11,060 nucleotides of DNA. Source: Syntrophaceae bacterium (GTDB taxonomy: Bacteria > Desulfobacterota > Syntrophia > Syntrophales > UBA5619). The notes under the pieces are model-generated. The model was not told the DNA's origin and searched no databases. It saw only the letters and a list, made by a program, of their open reading frames with translations. Position numbers and translations under genes: made by a program. Position 1 is the stretch's first letter; every line of letters begins with the position of its first letter. Below are positions 1-6,659 of this stretch, piece after piece. The DNA lies in NCBI GenBank assembly GCA_023249795.1, contig JAHFBU010000026.1:1-11060 (forward strand). The letters are read 5' to 3'.

Positions 1-733
1 CCGACAGAACCGCCGCTTCCGTGGGGGTAACGATGCCCATGTAGATGCTTCCGAGGATGAAGACGGGCAGGAAGGCGCCGGGGAGGGCTTTGAGGGTGCT
101 TCTCCACCTTTCTTCCCAGGAGGCTTTCGGAAGGATGCCGAATTTTCCGATTTTCGCGTAGATCACGGCGCTCACGATCAGAATCAAGGCCAGGATGATC
201 CCCGGGATCATCCCCGCGGCAAAGAGCTCGCCGATGGAGTACTCGGAGACGATGCCGAAGATGACCATGGTCACGCTCGGGGGAATGAGAATCCCCAGGG
301 TCCCGGAGGCGGCCACGAGTCCCATGGCGTAGCGTTTGGGGTAGCCCGCGTCAATCATGGCGGGAAGCATGATCGCGCCGATGGCGGCTGCCGTGGCCGG
401 GCTTGAGCCGGAGATCGCCGCGAAAATCGCGCAGGCGGCAATGGTCACGACGGAAAGGCCGCCGGGGAGATGGCCGACCCATGCCCTGAGCCCGGCGATA
501 AGGTACTTCGAAATGCCGCCGTGGGCCATGACGACCCCCGCAAATACGAAGGATGGGATGGCAAGCAGAGGCGGCGACAGGAGGGCGGCGAACATACGTT
601 GGGCGATCATATAGAGGGTGAAGTCCGTCGTTGCCCAAAGGACAACGATAGCCGCCGTGCCCAGAGAGACGGCGATGGGAACGTTCAAACAGAACAGGAA
701 AATGAAAATTCCGAATAAGACCGCGGTTTCCAT
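1..733 (-). CDS. dctM: TRAP transporter large membrane subunit DctM (3' end outside window)
   Basis: This is the large permease subunit of a TRAP transporter, which moves a carboxylate across the inner membrane using an ion gradient after delivery by the periplasmic binding protein. The first 244 residues are visible and the gene runs off the left edge; family members are usually about 425-430 residues. The visible part is almost wholly hydrophobic. Family landmarks include IPSFVFAGVVM (59-69), a small-residue-rich stretch AAISGSSPATAAAIGA (105-120), GILIPPSVTMVIFG (147-160) and the strongly typical GIVTPTEAA (233-241) near the edge. The start codon overlaps the dctQ stop as TGATG, so translation is probably coupled; an AAGGAG lies 10 bases upstream. 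The substrate cannot be read from this subunit; the neighbours suggest C4-dicarboxylates. The family assignment is secure. Confidence 0.95.
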   Translation of the reverse strand, partial: METAVLFGIFIFLFCLNVPIAVSLGTAAIVVLWATTDFTLYMIAQRMFAALLSPPLLAIPSFVFAGVVMAHGGISKYLIAGLRAWVGHLPGGLSVVTIAACAIFAAISGSSPATAAAIGAIMLPAMIDAGYPKRYAMGLVAASGTLGILIPPSVTMVIFGIVSEYSIGELFAAGMIPGIILALILIVSAVIYAKIGKFGILPKASWEERWRSTLKALPGAFLPVFILGSIYMGIVTPTEAAVLS

Positions 734-1257
734 CAGACAATCGCTCCTTTCTCCATCTCGTCGCTCCAGGACCGGCCGCCATCCCTGAACAGGAACAGGA
801 GCTTCTGGATGAAGCGGGCGCCGAACATGATGCCGCTGACGGGCATGACGAAGTATACGATCCACAGGGGAAACTGGCTGTCCGTGGAACCCTGGCCCGT
901 CACATAGTAATCCTGTACGAGCAAAAACCCGAAATAAGTGTAGAAAACGCAGAAGGCAAAGCTCAGGGAGTGGGCAAATATGCTGACGTAACGTTTGATC
1001 CGCATAGGCATCATGTCATAGAACATATCCACCTTGATGTGGTGGTTGGTCCGCAGCGCCACCGACATGCCCACAAAGGTTCCCCAGACGACGAAATAGA
1101 CGGAGAATTCATCCAGAATCGATTCCGGCATTCCCCAGACGTACCGGAGGGTAACGTTGATCATGATGAGGGTGAGACCGGTAAAGAGAAGAAGCCCGGC
1201 TGTCCATTCCTCAAAACCTTCATAAAATCGTGACCAGATGCTCTTTTCCTGTCCCAT
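733..1257 (-). CDS. dctQ: TRAP transporter small membrane subunit DctQ
   Basis: This 174-residue protein is the small membrane subunit that pairs with DctM in TRAP transporters. Four hydrophobic segments are visible at about 19-37, 50-69, 91-114 and 130-152, the normal DctQ topology, and the stretch NVTLRYVWGMP (34-44) followed by an acidic DE (49-50) is typical of the family. The reading frame is open further upstream to an ATG at 1317, but the ATG at 1257 is preferred: it has GGGGGA five bases upstream, and the extra residues would be highly basic and would come from the hairpin in the dctP-dctQ gap. The stop overlaps the dctM start. It lies 77 bases after dctP, with a strong hairpin in between. 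The family call is firm; the substrate is inferred from context. Confidence 0.93.
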   Translation of the reverse strand: MGQEKSIWSRFYEGFEEWTAGLLLFTGLTLIMINVTLRYVWGMPESILDEFSVYFVVWGTFVGMSVALRTNHHIKVDMFYDMMPMRIKRYVSIFAHSLSFAFCVFYTYFGFLLVQDYYVTGQGSTDSQFPLWIVYFVMPVSGIMFGARFIQKLLFLFRDGGRSWSDEMEKGAIV

Positions 1258-1277
1258 GTATCCCCCGTACATGCTAT

Positions 1278-1310
1278 GGGAGCGGACCCGTTTCCGACGG
1301 GCCCGCTCCC
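1278..1310 (-). promoter_or_regulatory. Intercistronic hairpin between dctP and dctQ
   Basis: Two 13-base arms (1278-1290 and 1298-1310) surround a 7-base loop. On the plus strand there is one A/C mismatch, but in the minus-strand RNA that position becomes a G-U wobble, so the stem is fully paired in the transcript of the operon. No T-run follows it in the direction of transcription, so it is not a normal intrinsic terminator. A likely role is protecting the 3' end of a dctP message or causing partial termination, so that the abundant binding protein is made in excess over the membrane subunits. The role is inferred; the structure is directly visible. Confidence 0.7.
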
Positions 1311-1334
1311 GTTTCAATGGATGGCCTCAAGATG

Positions 1335-2339
1335 TTATTTCAGGCTTTTTGCGTAATCAAGGTTGGCCTTGCCGATCCTTCCTTCGTAAGACTCATACAG
1401 AGGCGCCAGGACCTTGATGAACGCCTGCCGCTCCGCCGGGGTGAGGGTGTATACCTCCACTTTGCCGGACTTCTTCATGCTCTCGAAACTCTTGGCGTTG
1501 AGTTCTTCGCTCAGTCTCCGTTCAAGTTTGCTCGCCTGTACCATGGCATCCGTGAAGAGCTTCTGCTGGCCCGGCGTCAGGCCGTCCCAGAATTTCGCGT
1601 TGGTCATTACGATATAGTCGAGCCGGGTGAAATCGCCGACGGTCAGATACTTGGTCACTTCGTAGAACTTCATCGTTTCGATATTGTTGAAGGTGTTGTC
1701 CAGGCCGTCGATGGCCTTGCTGTTGAGGGCCTGGTAAACCTCGCCGAAGGCCATGGTCTGGGATCCGGCGCCCAGGGCCTTGTTGCGGGCATCAAGCAAA
1801 CCGCCGCTCTGGACGCGGAGTTTCAGCCCCTTGAAATCCTCCGGCGTTTTGAGCGGACGTTTTTGGTTGATAAACTGCGTAAAGCCGTTCGGCCACATCG
1901 CAAGGCCGATGAACCCCGCCCGACGAAGGCTGTTGAACATCTCCTTGCCATGCTCGGACATCCAGAAGGCTTCGACGGCATCATCGTTGGCGAACAGGAA
2001 CGGCATATCCACGATCTGGAACTGGGGGTTGAATCCCACCATCTTCGTCATGGACGGTGCAATGACCTGGACATTGTTGGCCCTCAGGGCCTCCAACTCC
2101 TCCTTGTCGCCGTAGAGCATGGAGGAGGGAAAAACCTTCACGTCGAAGACACCTGTTTTGTCGAGGATTTCCTTGAACTTCATGGCCGCCTGCCCCTTGG
2201 GCGTCATATCGGCAACAACATGGGAGAATTTGATTTCGATCTTCTGGGCGTTGGCGATTCCCCCGTACAGGAGAAATGCGACGGCCAGAAACACAACAGC
2301 AACAGCGAAACCGGTTTTTTTGATGGCTATCCTTTTCAT
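1335..2339 (-). CDS. dctP: TRAP transporter periplasmic solute-binding protein DctP
   Basis: This 334-residue protein is the periplasmic receptor of the TRAP system. It begins with a Sec signal peptide (KR...KK, then a hydrophobic core at about 11-26, ending near ANA at 29-31). The mature part shows the DctP-family core: KLRVQ (173-177), whose Arg175 is at the place where family members hold the substrate carboxylate, ALGAGSQTMAFGEVYQAL (188-205), DGLDNTFNN (211-219) and MKFYEVTKYLTVGDF (223-237). Length is normal for the family. The start is set by AGGAGGT five bases upstream of the ATG. It follows sdhB by 66 bases. DctP-type receptors often bind succinate, fumarate or malate, and the gene order supports this, but related receptors bind other organic acids, so the substrate is inferred. 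Confidence 0.93.
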   Translation of the reverse strand: MKRIAIKKTGFAVAVVFLAVAFLLYGGIANAQKIEIKFSHVVADMTPKGQAAMKFKEILDKTGVFDVKVFPSSMLYGDKEELEALRANNVQVIAPSMTKMVGFNPQFQIVDMPFLFANDDAVEAFWMSEHGKEMFNSLRRAGFIGLAMWPNGFTQFINQKRPLKTPEDFKGLKLRVQSGGLLDARNKALGAGSQTMAFGEVYQALNSKAIDGLDNTFNNIETMKFYEVTKYLTVGDFTRLDYIVMTNAKFWDGLTPGQQKLFTDAMVQASKLERRLSEELNAKSFESMKKSGKVEVYTLTPAERQAFIKVLAPLYESYEGRIGKANLDYAKSLK

Positions 2340-2405
2340 GAATTACCTCCTTGTTTGATTATAATAGTTCTGGTGCAAGGTTTGACCTTCCTTTGCCTCT
2401 TTATC

Positions 2406-3236
2406 CTACACGCCTGCCGTAAACGGCGGCGCCTCGATCCGGGGCTTCCGTTCCACATCCGACGGCAGGGGATGGGTCTTGGCGCAGGGATGGGCCTTTC
2501 CCAAATTCAGGTAATCCCGCACGAGATCCCGCTTCAAAAGCTGGATCGCCCGGGCCGGGTCCACCCCCTTGGGGCAGGCGTTGGAGCACTCGCCGGCGTA
2601 GTGACAGCCGAAGACCCCGCGGCTCTTCGCCGCGAGATCCTTCCGTTCCCCGCCCCCGTCGTCGCGGGAGTCCGTATTGTAACGATAGATCTGCGTGAGG
2701 GGCATGGGACCGGGGTACTGCCTGTCCGTCGCCATGGTGGGACAGGCGGCCATACAGACCCCGCACTTGATGCAATAGGTGAACTGGAGAAACTCCTCCA
2801 GTTGATGCGGGCTCTGGAAATATTCAGAGGAGGGGGTTTCCATCTCCAAAGCGTCCTTGCGGATGATATAAGGCTTGACCCGCTGGTGGACGTCGAACAT
2901 CGGAACGAGGTCGGGAACGAGATCCCGTATGATGTTGAAGTTGGGCAGGGCTGCCACGGTCAGAACGCTGTCGGTCAGATCCAGGGTCTGCGAGTTGCAC
3001 GCAAGCATGGGCCTGCCGTTGATGAGCATGGCGCATGATCCGCAGACACCCATGCGGCAGGAAAAGCGAAAGGCCAGAGACTGATCCTGTTCTTCCTTGA
3101 TCCTGTGGAGGCAGTCCAGGACCGTCATCCCCTTTTCAACCTGAAGCAAATACGGCCGGACTTGGGGTTCTTCATCCGTTTCCGGATCGAACCGTCGAAT
3201 GTAAAACGTAATGGGAACTGTCTTGAGCTGTTCCAT
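2406..3236 (-). CDS. sdhB: Succinate dehydrogenase/fumarate reductase iron-sulfur subunit
   Basis: This 276-residue protein is the electron-wire subunit of complex II, carrying electrons between the flavin subunit and the membrane anchor. The N-terminal ferredoxin domain binds [2Fe-2S] through Cys60, Cys65, Cys68 and Cys80. The C-terminal domain has Cys155, Cys158, Cys161 and Cys165, then Cys211, Cys217 and Cys221; the spacing matches E. coli SdhB. The CHYAGEC motif (211-217) has no middle cysteine, so the third cluster should be [3Fe-4S] as in classical complex II, with [4Fe-4S] as the second. A C-terminal tail of about 35 residues makes it longer than the usual 235-250. The start has AAGGAGGG three bases upstream of ATG. 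It sits 9 bases after sdhD and is the last complex II gene. Sdh and Frd cannot be told apart from this subunit. Confidence 0.95.
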   Translation of the reverse strand: MEQLKTVPITFYIRRFDPETDEEPQVRPYLLQVEKGMTVLDCLHRIKEEQDQSLAFRFSCRMGVCGSCAMLINGRPMLACNSQTLDLTDSVLTVAALPNFNIIRDLVPDLVPMFDVHQRVKPYIIRKDALEMETPSSEYFQSPHQLEEFLQFTYCIKCGVCMAACPTMATDRQYPGPMPLTQIYRYNTDSRDDGGGERKDLAAKSRGVFGCHYAGECSNACPKGVDPARAIQLLKRDLVRDYLNLGKAHPCAKTHPLPSDVERKPRIEAPPFTAGV

Positions 3237-3245
3237 TTTCCCTCC

Positions 3246-3620
3246 TTACAGGGCCTTCCCGATCGCCCTTGCGGCAATGGCGGCGTAGGTTCCGATGACA
3301 AAAAGAACAATCCCCGCGCACCACAAAAAATTCGTGATGAACTGCTGTCCCCGCAGGGAGAAGCCAAGCTCGAAGAGGATCGTCCTCAGCCCAAAGAATC
3401 CGTGGTAGAGAACGGCGGCCAGCAGAAAGATATAGGTCCCGGTGAAAAAAAGGTTCCCGCCCCGCCAGGAGACGTTCTCCCAGGCCACGGCGTCCCCGTG
3501 CGCCGGGTTGAAAATGCCGAGAATCGCATTCATATGCACCGTCATCATGTGGAGCCCTCCCAGGACGAAAATGACGATGCCCGCGATGATAAACCAGAAC
3601 CATGTGTTCGTTTCGCGCAT
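3246..3620 (-). CDS. sdhD: Complex II membrane anchor, second cytochrome b subunit (SdhD-like)
   Basis: This 124-residue protein has three membrane segments (about 8-30, 57-84 and 97-118) and is the second anchor of complex II, helping to bind haem b and quinone. The key stretch YHGFFGLRTILFELGF (72-87) holds His73 and Arg79 and corresponds to the haem-ligand helix of E. coli SdhD (His71). His24 and His29 in the first helix are candidates for a second haem. The same HxxxGLRxILxELGF pattern occurs in the neighbouring sdhC product, so the two anchors look like paralogues. The frame is open to an ATG at 3647, but the ATG at 3620 has GAGGAGG seven bases upstream and is preferred. The gap to sdhC is 13 bases and to sdhB 9. 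The C/D naming is by position and partly arbitrary. Confidence 0.85.
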   Translation of the reverse strand: MRETNTWFWFIIAGIVIFVLGGLHMMTVHMNAILGIFNPAHGDAVAWENVSWRGGNLFFTGTYIFLLAAVLYHGFFGLRTILFELGFSLRGQQFITNFLWCAGIVLFVIGTYAAIAARAIGKAL

Positions 3621-3633
3621 GTGCCGGCCTCCT

Positions 3634-4065
3634 CTAATCCAAGACAAAGATGTTCATGCCCCCCGCCAGAATGACCACGGCGGCCATGACCATGACGACG
3701 ATCATGAGGGGTCTTTGCACGTCAATGGAGGATCGGTACGGGTAAACCGGCTCCTCCGCCTTCCCCACGGCAAACCCGAGTTCGATGAGGATGAGCCGGA
3801 GGCCGTTGAGGGCATGGAAGGCAAACCCGCAGTAAACGACGAACTCGCCGAGTTTGAAAAAGGGGCTGTCGAGGAAGTTCATGGCCGCATTCCAACGGTC
3901 AGGCCCGAAGACCCGGACGGAGCTTTCGAAGATGTGCATCATAAAAAAAAGAAGGACCCCCAACCCGGCGACCCGGTGAATGATGTAGAGGTAGCGCTCG
4001 ATTCCCCATCGGCCGCCGCCGAGCCAGCCGATGATGCCCAAGTGGTTGTCGAACTGTTTGGTCAT
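3634..4065 (-). CDS. sdhC: Complex II membrane anchor, cytochrome b556 subunit (SdhC-like)
   Basis: This 143-residue protein is the first membrane anchor of succinate dehydrogenase/fumarate reductase. Three membrane segments lie at about 27-48, 70-97 and 119-140. It has the family signature HRVAG (30-34; in E. coli SdhC the same His-Arg pair is by the quinone site), a His44 near the end of helix 1, and FHALNGLRLILIELGF (83-98), where His84 lines up with the haem ligand of E. coli SdhC. The frame is open to 4128, but the ATG at 4065 is chosen because AAGGAGGG lies just upstream; the longer version would run into the palindromic repeat at 4120-4164. The gene comes after sdhA across a 105-base gap holding that repeat, and is 13 bases before sdhD. 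Confidence 0.88.
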   Translation of the reverse strand: MTKQFDNHLGIIGWLGGGRWGIERYLYIIHRVAGLGVLLFFMMHIFESSVRVFGPDRWNAAMNFLDSPFFKLGEFVVYCGFAFHALNGLRLILIELGFAVGKAEEPVYPYRSSIDVQRPLMIVVMVMAAVVILAGGMNIFVLD

Positions 4066-4119
4066 TAGTCCCTCCTTAGCGGGCTGTTTTAGAAATAGCC
4101 GGATGCAGGGCCGAGGCGT

Positions 4120-4164
4120 CGGGGACACGTTCCGATCCCTTCGGGCTTCCGGAACATGTCCCCG
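4120..4164. repeat. GGGGACA-type palindromic repeat, copy 1 (sdhA-sdhC gap)
   Basis: A 45-base palindrome with outer arms of 14 bases (starting at 4121 and ending at 4163) around a small inner CCC-TTC-GGG hairpin at the tip. The arms differ at one place, which becomes a G-U pair in the minus-strand RNA. A nearly identical 43-base copy is at 7613-7655 and a diverged one at 6660-6720. It is non-coding and fills most of the gap before sdhC. The form fits REP-type repeats, which in other genomes are spread by RAYT (Y1) transposases; no such gene is in this window. Confidence 0.85.
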
Positions 4165-4170
4165 AAAAGC

Positions 4171-5925
4171 CTAATACTTGCGTTCCACCGGTTTCCAATT
4201 CGTAATCGCCACCGGTTTGTAACTGAGCACGGGCCCGCCCTTGGTGTAGCCGGCAAGGGTGTGCTTCAGCCAGTTGTCGTCATCCCGTGTCTTGAAATCC
4301 CTCCGGGAATGGGCGCCCCGTGACTCCTGCCGGGCCATGGCCGCCGTGAGGATCACCTCCGCGAGATCGAGAAGATTCTCGATCTCCAGCACATTGACGA
4401 GGTTCGTGTTGTAGATCCCGCTCTTGTCCATAACGGAAACGCCTGCAAAGCGCTTCTTGAGGGCCAGAACCTTTTTCAGCCCCTCCGCCATGCCCTCGGC
4501 ATCGCGGTAAACCCCCGCGAACCTGTCCATCAACTCGCGGAGTTCTTTTTTGATCGCGTAGGGATCTTCCCCTCCCTTCCGCCCGCACAGTCCGACAAAG
4601 ATCCGCTCCCACTCCGCATCGACGGCGTCCGCGGGCAGTTTCGGCAGGGGCGGATCGGACTGGAGATACTTCACGATCTCCTCGCCGGTAATGCCCCCCC
4701 ACACGAGGCATTCCGCGGTGGAATTGCAGCCGAGACGATTGGCCCCGTGCAGAGAGTGGCAGGCCACCTCCCCCGCCGCCCAGACCCCGCGCATGGCCGT
4801 GGCGCCGTTGATGTCCGCCTCGATCCCGCCCATGGAATAATGGGCGACCGGCCTCACGGGAATCGGCGTCAGGATCGGATCCAGCGCCAGGAACTTCATG
4901 CAGACTTCCCGGATCAACGGAAGGGCGTGATTGATCTTTTCCGCCCCCAGGTGCGTCAGATCCAGGTGGACGTAATCCAGACCTCCGGGGCCGGGAAACC
5001 CCCGGCCTTCCAGGATCTCGGTCATCTCGGACCGCGAGACGATATCCCGCGGCGCCAGCTCCATGAATTTCGAGGCATAGGTCTCCATGAGGCGTTTGCC
5101 TTCGGAATTTCTCAGATATCCCCCTTCCCCCCGGCAAGCCTCCGTCATTAGGATGCCCGAAGGAACAAGACCGGTGGGGTGAAACTGCAGAAACTCGGGA
5201 TCTTCCAGATGGAGGCCGGCGCGGTATGCGAGCGCCTGGCCGTCGCCGCTGACGGTCTGGGAGTAGGTCGTGAAGGCATACAGGGTTCCGAGACCGCCGG
5301 AGGCGATGAGCATCGCCTTGGCCCGCAGCACCATGAATTTTCCCGTCGGCATGAAGATCCCCGCCAGCCCCCGGAACTCGCCGTCTTCCACCAGGATGGA
5401 CGTCGCGAAAAATTCATCGTACCGGGAAAAATTCCGATACTGCATCAGGGTGTCGTACAGGGCCTGGACCTCGAAGAATCCGGTTTTATCCGCCGCCATC
5501 GTGGCCCTCGGGAAACTGTGCCCGCCGAAAGGACGCTGCTGGATACGGCCATCGGGCCGTCTCGACCAGGGCATTCCCCACTGATCCAGTTGCAGGATCT
5601 CTTTCGGACTGGTTTCCACGAATCGATCCACGACGTCCTGATCCGCGAGAAAATCGGAACCTTTGACCGTGTCCCAGGAGTGCAGATTCAGGTTGTCGCC
5701 GTCCTCTTCCCGCAGGACGGCCGCCGTGCCGCCCTCCGCACAGACGGAATGGGGACGCTGAATCTGGACCTTCGAAACGAGGCCGATGTTGATGGTATCC
5801 TTCGATCGGCGTGCAATCTCGACCGCCGCCCGCAGCCCCGCAAGCCCCGTTCCAAAGATCAGCACATCGTGTGCCGCCGTCTCGATTTCTCTGCCGCGAT
5901 GCCCTGACGTTATCATATTCCTCAT
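4171..5925 (-). CDS. sdhA: Succinate dehydrogenase/fumarate reductase flavoprotein subunit
   Basis: This 584-residue catalytic subunit of complex II interconverts succinate and fumarate using covalently bound FAD. Visible features in order are the dinucleotide fold GTGLAG (25-30), RPHS with His59 as the expected FAD attachment residue, AEGG (63-66), HPTG (249-252), TEACRGEGG (261-269), RDIVSR with Arg293 as the catalytic arginine, HYSMGG (362-367) and HGANRLG (393-399). All residues needed for activity seem present. Glu64 corresponds to E. coli FrdA Glu49 rather than SdhA Gln50, and WSRRPDG (120-126) also looks Frd-like, while GRIQQRPFGG (126-135) looks Sdh-like, so direction is unresolved. 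Two starts compete: ATG at 5925 has GAGG only one base away, whereas ATG at 5916 (Met4) is better placed. It is the first complex II gene, preceded by a 129-bp repeat. Confidence 0.96.
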   Translation of the reverse strand: MRNMITSGHRGREIETAAHDVLIFGTGLAGLRAAVEIARRSKDTINIGLVSKVQIQRPHSVCAEGGTAAVLREEDGDNLNLHSWDTVKGSDFLADQDVVDRFVETSPKEILQLDQWGMPWSRRPDGRIQQRPFGGHSFPRATMAADKTGFFEVQALYDTLMQYRNFSRYDEFFATSILVEDGEFRGLAGIFMPTGKFMVLRAKAMLIASGGLGTLYAFTTYSQTVSGDGQALAYRAGLHLEDPEFLQFHPTGLVPSGILMTEACRGEGGYLRNSEGKRLMETYASKFMELAPRDIVSRSEMTEILEGRGFPGPGGLDYVHLDLTHLGAEKINHALPLIREVCMKFLALDPILTPIPVRPVAHYSMGGIEADINGATAMRGVWAAGEVACHSLHGANRLGCNSTAECLVWGGITGEEIVKYLQSDPPLPKLPADAVDAEWERIFVGLCGRKGGEDPYAIKKELRELMDRFAGVYRDAEGMAEGLKKVLALKKRFAGVSVMDKSGIYNTNLVNVLEIENLLDLAEVILTAAMARQESRGAHSRRDFKTRDDDNWLKHTLAGYTKGGPVLSYKPVAITNWKPVERKY

Positions 5926-5949
5926 TCCTCTTTAGGTGCCGTTCATTGT

Positions 5950-6078
5950 TGACGGCTTCGTAAAAAGCTCCGCAGGCAAGGCGCGCGAACCCTGAGAAGT
6001 GAGGCGTACTTTTAGCGTACGCTGCAACGACGAAGGGTGATGCGCAACGCGGCATCCGGATTTTTTACGAAGCCGTCA
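5950..6078. repeat. 129-bp MITE/REP-like palindrome between fumB and sdhA
   Basis: The element has perfect 17-base terminal inverted repeats (TGACGGCTTCGTAAAAA at 5950-5966 and its complement at 6062-6078). The interior is imperfectly self-complementary and has a GCGTAC/GTACGC hairpin (6004-6009 with 6017-6022) almost exactly at the centre. It holds no convincing gene. Its right terminal TGA, read on the minus strand, is the stop codon of the fumarase beta gene. I see no clear target-site duplication. From memory, palindromes of this look are scattered widely in deltaproteobacterial genomes; that link needs a genome search. It occupies nearly all of the gap before sdhA. Confidence 0.85.
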
Positions 6079-6633
6079 GTCTTGATGGTATTTTTTCGCC
6101 CCCTCGACGTAAAGGTCGTTGCCCTTCGTGTCGTTGATCACAACCACCGGGAAATCCTCTACCTCCAGTCTATGGATGGCCTCAGGCCCGAGCTCTTCAT
6201 AGGCAACCACCTGCGCCTTCTTGATGCTCTTGGCGAGCACCGCCCCGGCGCCTCCGGTCGCCCCGAAGTAAACCGCCTTGTTGCTCTTCATGGCCTCGAT
6301 AACTTCGGGCGCCCGATTTCCTTTGCCGATCATACCTTTCATGCCGAGCGCCATCAACCTGGGGGCATAGGCATCCATTCGGTAGCTCGTCGTCGGCCCC
6401 GCGGAACCGATCGGTTTGCCGGGCCGGGCAGGCGTCGGTCCCACGTAGTAGATGACCTGGCCGCGAACATCAATGGGAAGCTCTTTGCCCTGATTCAGGA
6501 GGTCGATCATGCGTTTATGCGCCGCATCCCGGCCCGTATAAATGACGCCGCTGAGCAGCACCTTATCGCCGATCTTCAATCGATCGACATCCGCTTCGGT
6601 CAGCGGGGTGTTCAATCGGATCTCGTTCGCCAT
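6076..6633 (-). CDS. fumB: Class I fumarate hydratase, beta (C-terminal-type) subunit
   Basis: This 185-residue protein corresponds to the C-terminal domain of iron-sulfur fumarases and forms the enzyme with the alpha subunit encoded just upstream; it reversibly hydrates fumarate to L-malate. Family motifs are TGRDAAHKR (33-41), YYVGPTPA (62-69), GPTTSYRMD (79-87) and GKG (103-105), which supply substrate-binding residues. The start has AAGGAGGAA eight bases upstream. The length is normal or very slightly short; the stop codon lies inside the terminal repeat of the 129-bp palindrome, so the extreme C-terminus may have been reset by that insertion. The closest alternative is L-tartrate dehydratase subunit TtdB, which shares the fold; the sdh and malic enzyme context favours fumarase. 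The symbol follows the two-subunit naming and does not mean E. coli FumB. Confidence 0.92.
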   Translation of the reverse strand: MANEIRLNTPLTEADVDRLKIGDKVLLSGVIYTGRDAAHKRMIDLLNQGKELPIDVRGQVIYYVGPTPARPGKPIGSAGPTTSYRMDAYAPRLMALGMKGMIGKGNRAPEVIEAMKSNKAVYFGATGGAGAVLAKSIKKAQVVAYEELGPEAIHRLEVEDFPVVVINDTKGNDLYVEGAKKYHQD

Positions 6634-6659
6634 ACGCTATTCCTCCTTCCGGCATTCCT

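Noticed and set aside
2358..2363. Perfect TATAAT on the minus strand just upstream of dctP, as a separate dctPQM promoter
   Set aside because: Transcription would start inside the dctP ribosome binding site, and no acceptable -35 box lies 16-18 bases upstream.
2375..2387. GG...GC pair upstream of dctP resembling a sigma-54 (-24/-12) promoter, attractive because dct genes are often RpoN-controlled
   Set aside because: The spacing between GG and GC is 9 bases instead of the strict 10, and the surrounding consensus is poor.
1230..3038. Long open frame (602 codons) on the plus strand opposite dctP and sdhB
   Set aside because: It lies antisense to two genes with clear family motifs, shows no domain of its own, crosses their intergenic gap and is explained by GC-rich codon usage on the other strand.
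4120..4164. Palindrome after sdhA as an intrinsic terminator
   Set aside because: No U-run follows the stem in the minus-strand direction and near-identical copies occur in another gap, so it is a repeat rather than a dedicated terminator.
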